From NCBI RefSeq assembly GCF_003990445.1, contig NZ_REEZ01000002.1, forward strand, positions 3,121-67,120: a stretch of 64,000 nucleotides of DNA. Reading direction: 5' to 3'. Positions 8,488-16,699 of this stretch are shown here, in pieces; positions within the stretch are counted from its first letter, which is position 1; every line of letters begins with the position of its first letter. Origin of the DNA: Pararhodobacter zhoushanensis (GTDB taxonomy: Bacteria; Pseudomonadota; Alphaproteobacteria; Rhodobacterales; Rhodobacteraceae). Both the position numbers and the translations under genes were made by a program. The notes under the pieces are model-generated. The model had not been told where the DNA came from. It saw only the letters and a list, made by a program, of their open reading frames with translations, and did not search any database.

Positions 8488-9861
8488 TTACGCCCGGGTT
8501 TCGGCATCGTAGCGCGCACAGCCATAGGTCAGCGCTTCGATGATCACGTCGATCTCGGCCTCGCCAATCACCAGCGGCGGCGACAGGATGATGACCGAGC
8601 CCGCAGGACGCACAATCGCGCCCTTTTCGCGGGCATAGCCGGCGATGCGCTCGACAATGCCGGTGCCGGGATCAATCGGCGTGCGGGTCTTCTTGTCGGA
8701 CACGAAATCCAGCCCGATCATCAGCCCCTTGCCACGCACCTCGCCGACCACCGAGCACGTATCGGCCAGCGGTTTCAGCCCGGCCATCAGCCGTTCGCCC
8801 ATGCGGGCGGCATTTCCCGGCAGATCCTCGCCTTCGACGATATCCAGAACCGCCAGCGCCGCGGCGCAGGCCAGCGGATGCCCGGTCGAGGTATAGCCAT
8901 GCATGATCACGCCCTCGGGCGTGAACCCGTCGTACCAGGCCGAGGCTACACGCTTGTTCAGCGTGGTCGCGCCCAAGGGCACGTAGCCCGAGGTAATCCC
9001 CTTGGCCAGACACATGATGTCGGGCTTCACCCCCCAACCGCGCGCGCCGAACATCGACCCGCTGCGGCCAAAACCGGTGACCACTTCATCCGCGATCAAC
9101 AGGATGCCGTGCTGGTCACAGACCGCCCGCAGCCGCGGCCAGAAATCCGCCGGCGGCACGATGACCCCGCCCGCGCCCTGAATGGGCTCGGCGATGAAGG
9201 CGGCGATGGTGCCTGCACCCTCGTGATAGATCGTGCGCTCCAACTGGGTGATCACCGCGTTGGTCAGCTCGGCCGGGTCTTCGGAATAGGGGTTGCGATA
9301 GGTCCAGGGCGAGTCGATCTGAAAACAGCCGGGCAGCAGCGGCTCGTACACGGTGCGGTAATAGGGCGTGCCGTTCACCGAAAGCCCGCCGAAATGCACG
9401 CCGTGATAGCCCTGTTTGAGCGAGATGAACTTGGTGCGCATCGGCTCACCGACCAGCTTCCAGTATTGCCGCGCCAGCTTGAGCGCGGTTTCCACCGCGT
9501 CCGAGCCATTGGCCGAGAACATCACCTTGTCGACCTCCTCGGTCGCGCCCATCTGACACACCCGCGCCGACAGCTCGATTGACGGCGCGGTGGCCGTCCC
9601 GGCAAAGGAAGAATAATAGCTGATGCGGTCCATCTGCGTGACGATCGCGGCTTTCACCTCGGCCCGGTTGTGGCCGACGTTGACGTTCCACAAACCGCCC
9701 AGACCATCGACCATGCGGTTTCCGTCGATATCCGTCACATAACAGCCATCACTGTCGACGATGATCTGCGGGCGATGCTCACGCGAAATCAGCGGGTGCG
9801 TCATCGGGTGGAATTGGTGAAGGGTGTTCTGGTCCTTCAGAAAGTTATTGCGGTCAAGCAT
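8488..9861 (-). CDS. Class III (omega) aminotransferase
   Basis: A 457-residue PLP enzyme of the class III family, which includes beta-alanine:pyruvate, putrescine and other omega-aminotransferases. Visible motifs are SANGSDAVETALKLAR at 116-131, ISLKQGYHGVHFGG, AEPIQGAGGVIVPP, LLIADEVVTGFGRSG with Asp258, and LAKGITSGY with the PLP lysine Lys287. It likely moves an amino group from an amine or omega-amino acid to pyruvate or 2-oxoglutarate, giving an aldehyde or oxo acid. It is the first gene of the minus-strand set leading to tctCBA and is divergent from the AraC regulator at 10,009, whose operator-like dyad lies between them. Confidence 0.88.
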   Translation of the reverse strand: MLDRNNFLKDQNTLHQFHPMTHPLISREHRPQIIVDSDGCYVTDIDGNRMVDGLGGLWNVNVGHNRAEVKAAIVTQMDRISYYSSFAGTATAPSIELSARVCQMGATEEVDKVMFSANGSDAVETALKLARQYWKLVGEPMRTKFISLKQGYHGVHFGGLSVNGTPYYRTVYEPLLPGCFQIDSPWTYRNPYSEDPAELTNAVITQLERTIYHEGAGTIAAFIAEPIQGAGGVIVPPADFWPRLRAVCDQHGILLIADEVVTGFGRSGSMFGARGWGVKPDIMCLAKGITSGYVPLGATTLNKRVASAWYDGFTPEGVIMHGYTSTGHPLACAAALAVLDIVEGEDLPGNAARMGERLMAGLKPLADTCSVVGEVRGKGLMIGLDFVSDKKTRTPIDPGTGIVERIAGYAREKGAIVRPAGSVIILSPPLVIGEAEIDVIIEALTYGCARYDAETRA

Positions 9862-9935
9862 CGCGCTGGTCCTGTCTGCGTTTAAGGGGGGCCTGAGCGC
9901 GCTCGGGCCAGTCTGACCTGATCCCGCGCCCGGAA

Positions 9936-9957
9936 TCCTGCGAAAAGTCTCGCAGGA
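9936..9957. promoter_or_regulatory. 8-bp inverted repeat upstream of aminotransferase
   Basis: TCCTGCGA (9936-9943) and TCGCAGGA (9950-9957) form a perfect inverted repeat around six bases, 75 bases upstream of the aminotransferase start. It could be an operator or a leader hairpin in the minus-strand transcript. Confidence 0.4.
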
Positions 9958-9982
9958 CTCGGTCCAAAAACCATTGGAACAC

Positions 9983-10007
9983 GCGCCAATTATCCGATAA
10001 TTTGCGC
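9983..10007. promoter_or_regulatory. 25-bp dyad directly before the AraC-type gene
   Basis: The 25 bases are a near-perfect palindrome: 11 of 12 pairs match around a single central base (9995), with outer arms GCGC and inner arms AATTATC/GATAATT. It ends two bases before the ATG at 10,009 and so covers the place where a ribosome site would be. This suggests autorepression or control of the divergent aminotransferase unit. The dyad is seen directly; the binding protein is inferred. Confidence 0.6.
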
Positions 10008-10008
10008 C

Positions 10009-11037
10009 ATGCAGCCTGCAAATCTGCCTTCTTCGTCGCTCTTTGCCGCCGTGCGCAGCTCGGTTCTGGCGACGATTGCGCGCAAGCTTGATGACTCGCG
10101 CCAGAACACAGACCTTCTGCTACGCCGCCACGGCATCAGCCGCAGCCTGCTGGACGATCCGTATGGCGCGGTGCCGATGGGCGCGTATCTTGCGTTCTTC
10201 GATGACGCAACGGTGCAAATGCGCGACCCGGCGCTTGGCGCGCGGCTGGGGCTTGAGATTCGCGCGGGCGATGTCGGCCCGGTCGGCATCCTGCTGTCGC
10301 TGTCAAGCAGCATTGCCACCGGGTTGCACCGCTTCGCCCGCTATACCAGCGCCTTGCAGCACATGACCGAAGCCTCGTTCGTCGAGACCGCCGATGCGCA
10401 TGTGTTCTCGTACCGGATCGCCACCGACAAAGCCTGGCCACGCGAGCAAGATGCCGAGTTTTCGATGGTCTCGCTGATGCAGATCCTGCGCAGCGGGTTC
10501 GGCAGCCGCACACCGCCGCTGGGCGTGCAGTTCGAGCACCCGGCCCCCGCCGATACCAGCGTGCTGGAGAAATGCTTTCGCTGTCCGCTGCAGTTCGGGC
10601 AGGCCGCCAACCGCATCCTGATTGACCCAGAATTCTCGAAACAGGGCGTCCGGGTCGAGGATGAACCGCTGATCACGGCGCTCGAGCGCCACATCGCGGA
10701 ACTGATCGGCCTGATCCCCGAGGCTGACACCGTGACCCAGCAGATCGAGGCGCTGGTCTCGGCTACCCTCGGCCGCGCGCCGGTCACGCTGGTCGCGCTG
10801 GCCGCGCGGATGGGGGAATCGCCGCGCACGTTGCAGCGTAAGCTGTCGCAGGAAGGGACCAGTCTGCGCCAGATCGTCACCGACCGCCGCCGCGCCACCG
10901 CCGACCGGCTTCTGGCGCTGGGAACCCGCGTCGGCGATGTCGCCACGGCGCTGGGCTACGCCGATGGCACCGCCTTCTGGCGTGCGCGCAAAGGCTGGGA
11001 GGAAAACGCGCCCGGCCCGCAAGAGCCGGACGCGTAG
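10009..11037 (+). CDS. AraC-family transcriptional regulator (OruR/ArgR-like N-domain)
   Basis: A 342-residue regulator. The N-terminal part resembles the Arabinose_bd domain of AraC-type regulators of the OruR/GliR kind: LLRRHGISRSLLDDPYGAVPMGAYLAFFDDA and LGARLGLEIRAGDVGPVGILLSLSSS. The C-terminal HTH_18 region begins around 250 with VTLVALAARMGESPRTLQRKLSQEGTSLRQIV. The second helix-turn-helix is recognisable (VATALGYADGTAF) but the following segment, normally F-x-R-A-F-K-R-W-x-G, reads AFWRARKGWEEN. It is divergent from the aminotransferase-tctCBA set and convergent with dctM, two bases apart. It most likely controls the divergent set. Confidence 0.85.
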   Translation: MQPANLPSSSLFAAVRSSVLATIARKLDDSRQNTDLLLRRHGISRSLLDDPYGAVPMGAYLAFFDDATVQMRDPALGARLGLEIRAGDVGPVGILLSLSSSIATGLHRFARYTSALQHMTEASFVETADAHVFSYRIATDKAWPREQDAEFSMVSLMQILRSGFGSRTPPLGVQFEHPAPADTSVLEKCFRCPLQFGQAANRILIDPEFSKQGVRVEDEPLITALERHIAELIGLIPEADTVTQQIEALVSATLGRAPVTLVALAARMGESPRTLQRKLSQEGTSLRQIVTDRRRATADRLLALGTRVGDVATALGYADGTAFWRARKGWEENAPGPQEPDA

Positions 11038-11039
11038 GG

Positions 11040-12326
11040 TCACATCATGTTGGGGATCAGCAGGACGATGATCGGGAAGGCCACGATCAGCGCCACCCGC
11101 AGTACATCCACCGCCAGAAACGGCGTCAGCCCGCGAAAGATCGTGCCCAGCGGCACATCCTTGACCACCGCGCGCAGCACAAAGGCATTCAGCCCGACCG
11201 GCGGGGTGATATAGCTGACCTCGGTCACGATCACGACGAAGATGCCGAACCAGATCAGGTCATAGCCCAAGGCCGACACGATCGGGTAAAAGATCGGCAC
11301 CGTCAGGGTGATCATCGACAATCCCTCAAGCACGCAGCCCAGCAGCAGATAGATCGCGGTGATCGCCAGCAGCGCCAGCAGCGGATCGTTGATCGACATC
11401 ACCAGTGACTGCACGTCGCGCGTCATCCCCGAGAGGTTGACGTAATTGGCAAACGTCAGCGCGCCGAACAGGATGAAGAACATCATCGCCGTGGTCTTGG
11501 CGGTTTCATAGAGCGTGTTCATCGTGTCTTGCAGGGTCAGACGACCCTGCACCAGCGCAAGCAGAAACGCGCCCCCTGCCCCCATCCCGGCACTTTCGGT
11601 CGGGGTGAAGACGCCAAGGTAAATCCCGCCCATCACAAAGACGAACAGGCCCAGCGCGCCGGTGATGCCCTTGAGCGCCCGGATACGCTCGATCAGCGGC
11701 AGTTTAGGCTCGACCGGCAGATCGGTTTGCAGCCGTGCCACCGAAATCCGCACCGCCAGCGCATAGAGCAGAACGCCCAGAATGCCCGGCAGGATTCCGG
11801 CCAGAAACAGCTTGCCGATGTCCTGCTGCGTCATGATCCCGTAGAACACCAGAATGACCGACGGCGGGATCAGAATGCCCAGCGTGCCGCCCGCCGCGAT
11901 GGACGCGGTCGACAGATGGTCGGGATAGCTGAAACGCCGCATCGACGGCATGGCGATCTTGGCCATGGTCGAGGCCGTCGCCAGCGACGAGCCACAGACC
12001 GACGAGAACCCGCCGCAGGCGACCACCGTGGCAATCGCCAGCCCGCCGCGCTTGTGCCTGAGCCAGGCATAGGCAGCCGTGTACAGATCCTGCGCGATGC
12101 CCGATTGCACCACGAAATTGCCCATCATCAGGAACAACGGCAGGATCGACAGCGTGTAGCTGCGGCTGTTCTCGGCATAGGTTTGACCCAGCAACGACAG
12201 CGCCGGGTTGATGCCGATGATCGACGCAGTGCCGACGGTGCCGACAAGCGCCAGCGCAAAGCTGATCGGCACGCCCAGCAACAGCAAGGCAAAGAGCACC
12301 GCGATTCCGATTTCCCACTCAGCCAT
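11040..12326 (-). CDS. dctM: TRAP transporter large permease (DctM)
   Basis: A 428-residue, about 12-helix membrane protein of the DctM family that couples substrate uptake to sodium. Typical segments: LFALLLLGVPISFALALVGT at the N-terminus, LPLFLMMGNFVVQSGIAQDLY, GGFSSVCGSSLATASTMAKIAMPSMRRFSY, GGTLGILIPPSVILVFYGIMT and FTPTESAGMGAGGAFLLAL. It overlaps dctQ by eight bases, so translation is coupled. Together with DctQ and DctP it forms one transporter; its location next to the MarR gene and the iac set makes an indole-acetate-like carboxylate a reasonable but unproven substrate. Confidence 0.95.
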   Translation of the reverse strand: MAEWEIGIAVLFALLLLGVPISFALALVGTVGTASIIGINPALSLLGQTYAENSRSYTLSILPLFLMMGNFVVQSGIAQDLYTAAYAWLRHKRGGLAIATVVACGGFSSVCGSSLATASTMAKIAMPSMRRFSYPDHLSTASIAAGGTLGILIPPSVILVFYGIMTQQDIGKLFLAGILPGILGVLLYALAVRISVARLQTDLPVEPKLPLIERIRALKGITGALGLFVFVMGGIYLGVFTPTESAGMGAGGAFLLALVQGRLTLQDTMNTLYETAKTTAMMFFILFGALTFANYVNLSGMTRDVQSLVMSINDPLLALLAITAIYLLLGCVLEGLSMITLTVPIFYPIVSALGYDLIWFGIFVVIVTEVSYITPPVGLNAFVLRAVVKDVPLGTIFRGLTPFLAVDVLRVALIVAFPIIVLLIPNMM

Positions 12327-12840
12327 CGGCGTGCTCCTTGCGACGCGGCAAGAGCTGGGCCAGCGTGATCAGCACGGCCAGCCCGCAAAGCACGGCCATG
12401 CCTTCGATCACCGGGGCCAGCGGGACTTTCAGCGACTGGGTTGTGCCGTTGTAGCCGCCGATCTGCACGCCCACGACCCAAAGCCGCCAGGCAATCGCTG
12501 CCAGCACCCCGGCCGAGGCCAACAGCACCAAAGGCTCGATCACCGCGCGCAGCCAGCCGGGCATGCGCCCTGTCAGCAGGTCAACCGTGACATGCTCGCG
12601 GTCCAGCGTGGTTGCGGGCAGCCCGACAAAAATCACCGCCGCCAGCAACAGTTCCGTCACTTCCGTCGCCCCCCGAACCGGCGCGCTGAACAGATAGCGG
12701 CCCAGCACATCGGTCACGGTCAGCACCATCATCACCATCAGCAGCACGCTGCAGACGATCTGGATCGCCAGTTTCAGCAGACGCGCCCCCCGATCGGGGA
12801 GCGCGCCAAAGCTGCTGGCCTTGTCGAGCCAGGATTGCAT
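12319..12840 (-). CDS. dctQ: TRAP transporter small permease (DctQ)
   Basis: A 173-residue four-helix protein. The motif LKLAIQIVCSVLLMVMMVLTVTDVLGRYLF followed by RGATEVTELLLAAVIFVGLPATTLDREHVTVDLL is characteristic of DctQ (conserved R-Y, G-A-x-E and R-E-H-V-x-V-D). It starts at 12,840, sharing one base with the dctP stop (TGATG), and runs eight bases into dctM. It stabilises the large permease and the binding-protein docking site. Confidence 0.93.
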   Translation of the reverse strand: MQSWLDKASSFGALPDRGARLLKLAIQIVCSVLLMVMMVLTVTDVLGRYLFSAPVRGATEVTELLLAAVIFVGLPATTLDREHVTVDLLTGRMPGWLRAVIEPLVLLASAGVLAAIAWRLWVVGVQIGGYNGTTQSLKVPLAPVIEGMAVLCGLAVLITLAQLLPRRKEHADG

Positions 12841-13862
12841 CAGTGTCCGGCCTCAAGTGCCGCCACTTCGTCCTGCAGCATCTGATACGCCGCCGCTCCG
12901 TCCACGCCGGTCTCGCTGACCAGCGCCAGATTGGCCGCGACCACCGGGGCAAACCGCGCGCGCAGCTGCGCCACGTCGGCCTCGGTCGCCTGATGGAGCG
13001 TCACGCTGTCCTCCATCGCCGCGCGGCCCGCCGCGTCGGCAGCGTTCCACATCTCTCCGGCGCGGCGCGCCAGCGCCTCACCCAGCAGGGGTTCGATCGC
13101 GGCCTGATCCTCGGCCGACAGACGGTCCCACGCGCCCTGGTTCATCACCATGAACATCGCGGTGTTATAGAGGCCGCCCGGCGCGGTGAAGGCACTGCTC
13201 ACCAGATCCTGCAGGTTGAAGAAATTCACCGTCTCGAACGGGAAAAAGATCCCGTCCGCCACGCCCTGACTGAGCAGCTCATAGGCCCGCGACGACGGCC
13301 CTTCGATCGGCACCGCCCCCAGCAGCGTCGCCAGATCATGCGCCACGGTCGAGCCGACGCGGATCTTCAGCCCGTCGATGTCATCGACGCTTTCGATGGG
13401 CGAGGACGAGAAGATCTCGCCCGGTCCATGGGTGAACACCGACAGCACCTTGACCCCCGCGTATTCGCCGGCTTGCGCCAGCATCGCGTCCTGCACGCGC
13501 CAATAGGCCACCGACGACACCACCGCGTCATCGCTCAGGAACGGCAGTTCCGCCAGCGCCGCCGTGCGGAACCGGCCCGGCGTATAGCCCTGCACCGAAT
13601 AGGTGATGTCCGCGACGCCGTTCAGCGCCAGATCGAACGCCGCCGAGGGCGGCCCCAGCGGCGCGGGCAGGATCTGGATCTGCACGCGGCCCTCGGTGAC
13701 CCGCGCGACATCCTCGGCGAAGGGCACCATCAGCTGCGCGACCTGCGGATGCGAGGGCGGCAGCCAGCTGTTGAGCGTCAGAACCGTCTGTGCCTCAGCC
13801 CCGCCAAACGCCAGCGCGGATGCCAGCCCGGTGACGCCGAGTAATTTCGAGATTGCATTCAT
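12840..13862 (-). CDS. dctP: TRAP transporter periplasmic binding protein (DctP)
   Basis: A 340-residue exported protein of the DctP family. The signal peptide ends near GGAEA, and the mature part begins QTVLTLNSWLPPSHPQVAQLMVPFAEDVARVTEGRVQIQI, the usual opening of this family. The conserved arginine region is GLKIRVGSTVAHDLATLLGAVPI, where the Arg normally holds the ligand carboxylate, and QGVADGIFFPFETV follows. The ATG at 13,862 is preferred over a GTG six bases upstream because GGAAGGA is spaced eight bases from it. Gene order is dctP-dctQ-dctM, divergent from the MarR gene at 13,986. Confidence 0.92.
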   Translation of the reverse strand: MNAISKLLGVTGLASALAFGGAEAQTVLTLNSWLPPSHPQVAQLMVPFAEDVARVTEGRVQIQILPAPLGPPSAAFDLALNGVADITYSVQGYTPGRFRTAALAELPFLSDDAVVSSVAYWRVQDAMLAQAGEYAGVKVLSVFTHGPGEIFSSSPIESVDDIDGLKIRVGSTVAHDLATLLGAVPIEGPSSRAYELLSQGVADGIFFPFETVNFFNLQDLVSSAFTAPGGLYNTAMFMVMNQGAWDRLSAEDQAAIEPLLGEALARRAGEMWNAADAAGRAAMEDSVTLHQATEADVAQLRARFAPVVAANLALVSETGVDGAAAYQMLQDEVAALEAGH

Positions 13863-13985
13863 TTTCACGTTCCTTCCTGTTGTTGAGTGTTATAGTTAGG
13901 CAAAACTGGGCCCGCTCTGGCGCTAGCCGGTCGCGGGCAAGCAGCGCGGCACTGCGCGGCGCGGGCTGTCTGAGGACTTCGAGCG

Positions 13986-14447
13986 ATGACGAACCAACCG
14001 CGCCTGGATGAAAATCCCAGCCAATTCAAACGCCACTGGCCGTTCTTCTGGGTCAGCCATGTCAGCGCGGGCTACGTGAACGCACTGGAACGGCGGATCA
14101 AACCGCTGGGGCTGGACATCGCCCGCTGGCGCGCGCTGATGTGCCTGTTTGAAGACGAATACCTGTCGATCTCGGAAATCGCGGATTTCTCGGCGCTCAA
14201 GCTGAACACCACGACCAAGATCGTGCAGCGGATGATCGGCGAGAAGCTGGTCACCACCCGCGTGCGCCCCAGCGACGGGCGCGTGACCGAGGTGTGCCTG
14301 ACGCCCGACGGCGACCGTCTGCGCAAAGCTGCGATGGAAGAGGCAAAGCGGATCTTCGAGGCGACCTTCGAGGCTTTTACCGACGACGAGGTCGCGCAGT
14401 TGAACACCTTGCTGGAAAAGGCGCAGATCCAGTTGCAAAAGCTCTGA
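13986..14447 (+). CDS. iacR: MarR-family regulator, probable IacR
   Basis: A 153-residue MarR-type dimeric repressor. The winged helix is visible as LSISEIADFSALKLNTTTKIVQRMIGEKLVTTRVRPSDGRVTEVCLTPDGDRL (about residues 57-110), with the wing arginine-aspartate pair (PSDGR) conserved. In the described iac clusters a MarR repressor, IacR, is relieved by IAA or a metabolite. Here the gene is divergent from the TRAP operon and convergent with iacG, at the far end of the minus-strand catabolic operon from its promoter. Naming as IacR rests on context and family, not on a residue signature. Confidence 0.75.
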   Translation: MTNQPRLDENPSQFKRHWPFFWVSHVSAGYVNALERRIKPLGLDIARWRALMCLFEDEYLSISEIADFSALKLNTTTKIVQRMIGEKLVTTRVRPSDGRVTEVCLTPDGDRLRKAAMEEAKRIFEATFEAFTDDEVAQLNTLLEKAQIQLQKL

Positions 14448-14463
14448 TCCCTGCGCGCCCATC

Positions 14464-14961
14464 TCAGCGTTCTGTCGCCAGATGGTGATAGTCCCGGCTG
14501 AACCACACCAGCCCCTGCCGCGCGGTCTCGCGCATCCGCACCGCGACGACCTCGCAGAAAAACACCGTGTGGGTGCCCTGCGCGTGGCTCGCTGTCACCT
14601 TGCAATCGAAGGCGACATTGGCATCGGCCAGCACCGGCGAGCCGGTCTCGGCCAGCGTCCAGTCGCCATGGGAAAAGCGGTCCACGCCTTCGACATAGCG
14701 CGCGAACAGACCCGACAGCGCCTGATGGTCGGCGGCCAGCACGTTGACGCAGAGCACCGCGTTCTGCACGAACCGGTCATGCGCAAAGGCGTTGCGGTTG
14801 ATGCAGACCAGCAGCGTCGGCGGGTTGTCGGTGACCGAGCACACTGCCGAGGCGGTGATGCCATGCCGCCCGCCCGGCCCATCGGTGGTGATCAGGTTCA
14901 CCGCAGCGCCCAGACGGCTCATGCCCTCGCGGAACGCCTGTTGTGTCTCGGTCAGTTCCAT
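14464..14961 (-). CDS. iacG: Flavin reductase (HpaC/RutF-like), probable IacG
   Basis: A 165-residue NAD(P)H:flavin oxidoreductase of the HpaC-like split-barrel family. The pattern FREGMSRLGAAVNLITTDGPGGRHGITASAVCSVTDNPPTLLVCINRNAF is the classic FMN-binding region, and a DYHHL motif closes the chain. Such enzymes supply reduced flavin to a partner monooxygenase; the partner here is most likely the acyl-CoA-dehydrogenase-like IacA. It is the last gene of the minus-strand operon and follows the ferredoxin-reductase gene by 14 bases. In described iac clusters IacG is the flavin reductase. Confidence 0.85.
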   Translation of the reverse strand: MELTETQQAFREGMSRLGAAVNLITTDGPGGRHGITASAVCSVTDNPPTLLVCINRNAFAHDRFVQNAVLCVNVLAADHQALSGLFARYVEGVDRFSHGDWTLAETGSPVLADANVAFDCKVTASHAQGTHTVFFCEVVAVRMRETARQGLVWFSRDYHHLATER

Positions 14962-14975
14962 CGCGCTGTCCCCTT

Positions 14976-15944
14976 TCAGATGTCCAGCACCAGCCGCGCA
15001 CCCTTGGCGCGCGAGCAGCAGGCGCAGATCAGATCGCCGTCTTCGCGTTCGTCGTCGGTCAGAAACTGGTCGCGGTGGTCGATCTCGCCCTCAAGCACGT
15101 CGGTGACACAGGTGCCGCAGACGCCCTCTTCGCATTTGACCTCAAGCTTCACACCCGCCGCCATCAGCGCCTTGGCGATGGTGTCCTTGGGACCGACCGT
15201 GACCGTGATCCCCGAAGCGCGCGCCTCGACCTCGAACCCCGCGCCGGTCAGATCCACATCCGCCGAGAAATACTCGCGGTGCACCTGCCCGCTGGCGTGC
15301 CCAGCCGTCTCGGCCGCGCCCAGAACCCAGTCCATGAAACCCTGCGGCCCGCAGACATAAAGATGCGTGTCCGCCGCCGGGGCGGGCAGATCGCGGGCCA
15401 GATCCAGCTTCTGCTCTGCCGCGCCATCGTCGAAGTGGAACACAACCCTGTCGGCAAAAGGCGCGTCGCGCAGCGTATCCAGAAACGCAGTGACGCCCTC
15501 AGAGCGCGTGCAGTAATGCAGCACGAAATCCCGGCCCAGCGCGTGCAGCCGCTGGGCCATGGCGATCATCGGCGTGATGCCGATCCCGCCGCCGATCAGC
15601 ACCGATTGCGCGGCGTCCTCGGCCAGCGGGAAATGATTGCGCGGACCCTCGACGCTCAGCTCGGCCCCGACGACCGCAAGCCTGTGCACAGCCTCCGAGC
15701 CGCCCCGGCTGGCCGGGTCTTTGAGCACACCGATCTCGTAAAACCCGGTTTCCGCCGGATCCGAGCACAGCGAATATTGCCGCCACAGGTCAAGCGTGTG
15801 CTCGACCAGATGCAGGTCCAGATGCGCGCCCGCGGTGAACGGCACCAAGGTGCCCTGCACCGGCTCCAACCGGATGCGGGCGATTGCGCCGCGGTCATCC
15901 AGCCGCTCGGTGACGCGCAGGGTCAGGGGGGTGCCAGTGCTCAT
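14976..15944 (-). CDS. iacF: Oxygenase reductase (FMN/NAD/2Fe-2S, PDR type), probable IacF
   Basis: A 322-residue phthalate-dioxygenase-reductase-like protein. The N-terminal flavin domain has FTAGAHLDLHL and RQYSLCSDP; the nucleotide domain has LIGGGIGITPMIAMAQRL and YVCGPQGFMDWV; the C-terminal plant-type 2Fe-2S domain has C-E-E-G-V-C-G-T-C (Cx4Cx2C) with the fourth cysteine in LICACCSR. It passes electrons from NAD(P)H to the Rieske oxygenase encoded just upstream. The ATG at 15,944 overlaps the SDR stop as ATGA; an upstream ATG at 15,977 would extend the overlap and is less likely. Confidence 0.88.
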   Translation of the reverse strand: MSTGTPLTLRVTERLDDRGAIARIRLEPVQGTLVPFTAGAHLDLHLVEHTLDLWRQYSLCSDPAETGFYEIGVLKDPASRGGSEAVHRLAVVGAELSVEGPRNHFPLAEDAAQSVLIGGGIGITPMIAMAQRLHALGRDFVLHYCTRSEGVTAFLDTLRDAPFADRVVFHFDDGAAEQKLDLARDLPAPAADTHLYVCGPQGFMDWVLGAAETAGHASGQVHREYFSADVDLTGAGFEVEARASGITVTVGPKDTIAKALMAAGVKLEVKCEEGVCGTCVTDVLEGEIDHRDQFLTDDEREDGDLICACCSRAKGARLVLDI

Positions 15945-16699
15945 CGCGGATAGATCCCGCCGTTCACGTCCCAGCACGCGCCATTGACGAACGCCGCCTT
16001 GGGGCTGGCCAGCATCACCACCATCTCGGCCACGAAGTCAGGATCGCCCAACCGGCCCACCGGAATGGCCGCCATGGCCTTGTCGATGCCGTCACCCAGC
16101 ACCTCACGCACCAGCGGCGTGTCCATCGGCCCCGGCGCGATGGCGTTGCAGGTCACCCCGAACGCCGCCAGATCGCGCGCGAATACCTTGGTCAGTGTCA
16201 GGATCGCGCCTTTCGAGGCCGCATAATGCGCACCCGTCGCCGTGCCGCCGTTCTGCCCGGCCAGCGAGGCCATGTTGACGATCCGCCCATAGCCGCGCGT
16301 CTTGAAATAGCGGCCAAAGATCTGGCTGCCGGCAAAGGTGCCGCCCGCGTTGGTGGTCAGGATGGCGTTGAAATCGGCCGGGTCGATGTCGAGCACCGGC
16401 TTGACCGCCGTGCGCGCGGCGTTGTTGACCAGCACCTCGACCGAGCCCCAGCGATCCACCACCTTGTCCAGCACCGCCTGAAAATCCTCAGGCTTTGTGA
16501 CGTCCAGCGTCGCGGCAACCGCCGTGTCGCCCGCCAGATCCAGCGCGTTGGCCAGTGCCAGCGCCGGTTCGTGCACGATGTCGGTGATGATGACGCGGTA
16601 GCCCGCGCGGTGCAGCGCGCGGGCGGCAACGGCACCAAAGCCGTTCGCCGCGCCGGTGATCACGGCGGTCTGGATTTGCTCTGGCAATGGGGCCCCCAT
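15941..16699 (-). CDS. iacE: Short-chain dehydrogenase/reductase, probable IacE
   Basis: A 252-residue classical SDR. The Rossmann motif is TGAANGFG (15-22), NNAA follows near 92, and the catalytic Ser145, Tyr159 and Lys163 lie in MASLAG and HYAASKGA. The C-terminal end VNGACWDVNGGIYPR is typical of the family. In the iac pathway an SDR of this kind acts on the hydroxylated indole-acetate intermediate. It overlaps iacD by one base and iacF by four, so it is embedded in the operon. Substrate assignment depends on the neighbours. Confidence 0.85.
   Translation of the reverse strand: MGAPLPEQIQTAVITGAANGFGAVAARALHRAGYRVIITDIVHEPALALANALDLAGDTAVAATLDVTKPEDFQAVLDKVVDRWGSVEVLVNNAARTAVKPVLDIDPADFNAILTTNAGGTFAGSQIFGRYFKTRGYGRIVNMASLAGQNGGTATGAHYAASKGAILTLTKVFARDLAAFGVTCNAIAPGPMDTPLVREVLGDGIDKAMAAIPVGRLGDPDFVAEMVVMLASPKAAFVNGACWDVNGGIYPR

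Noticed and set aside
13869-13985. A copy of the iac operator motif in the dctP/MarR spacer
   Set aside because: I looked for ACRTGAAWATTACYG and relatives there and found none, so autoregulation of the MarR gene through the same motif is not supported.
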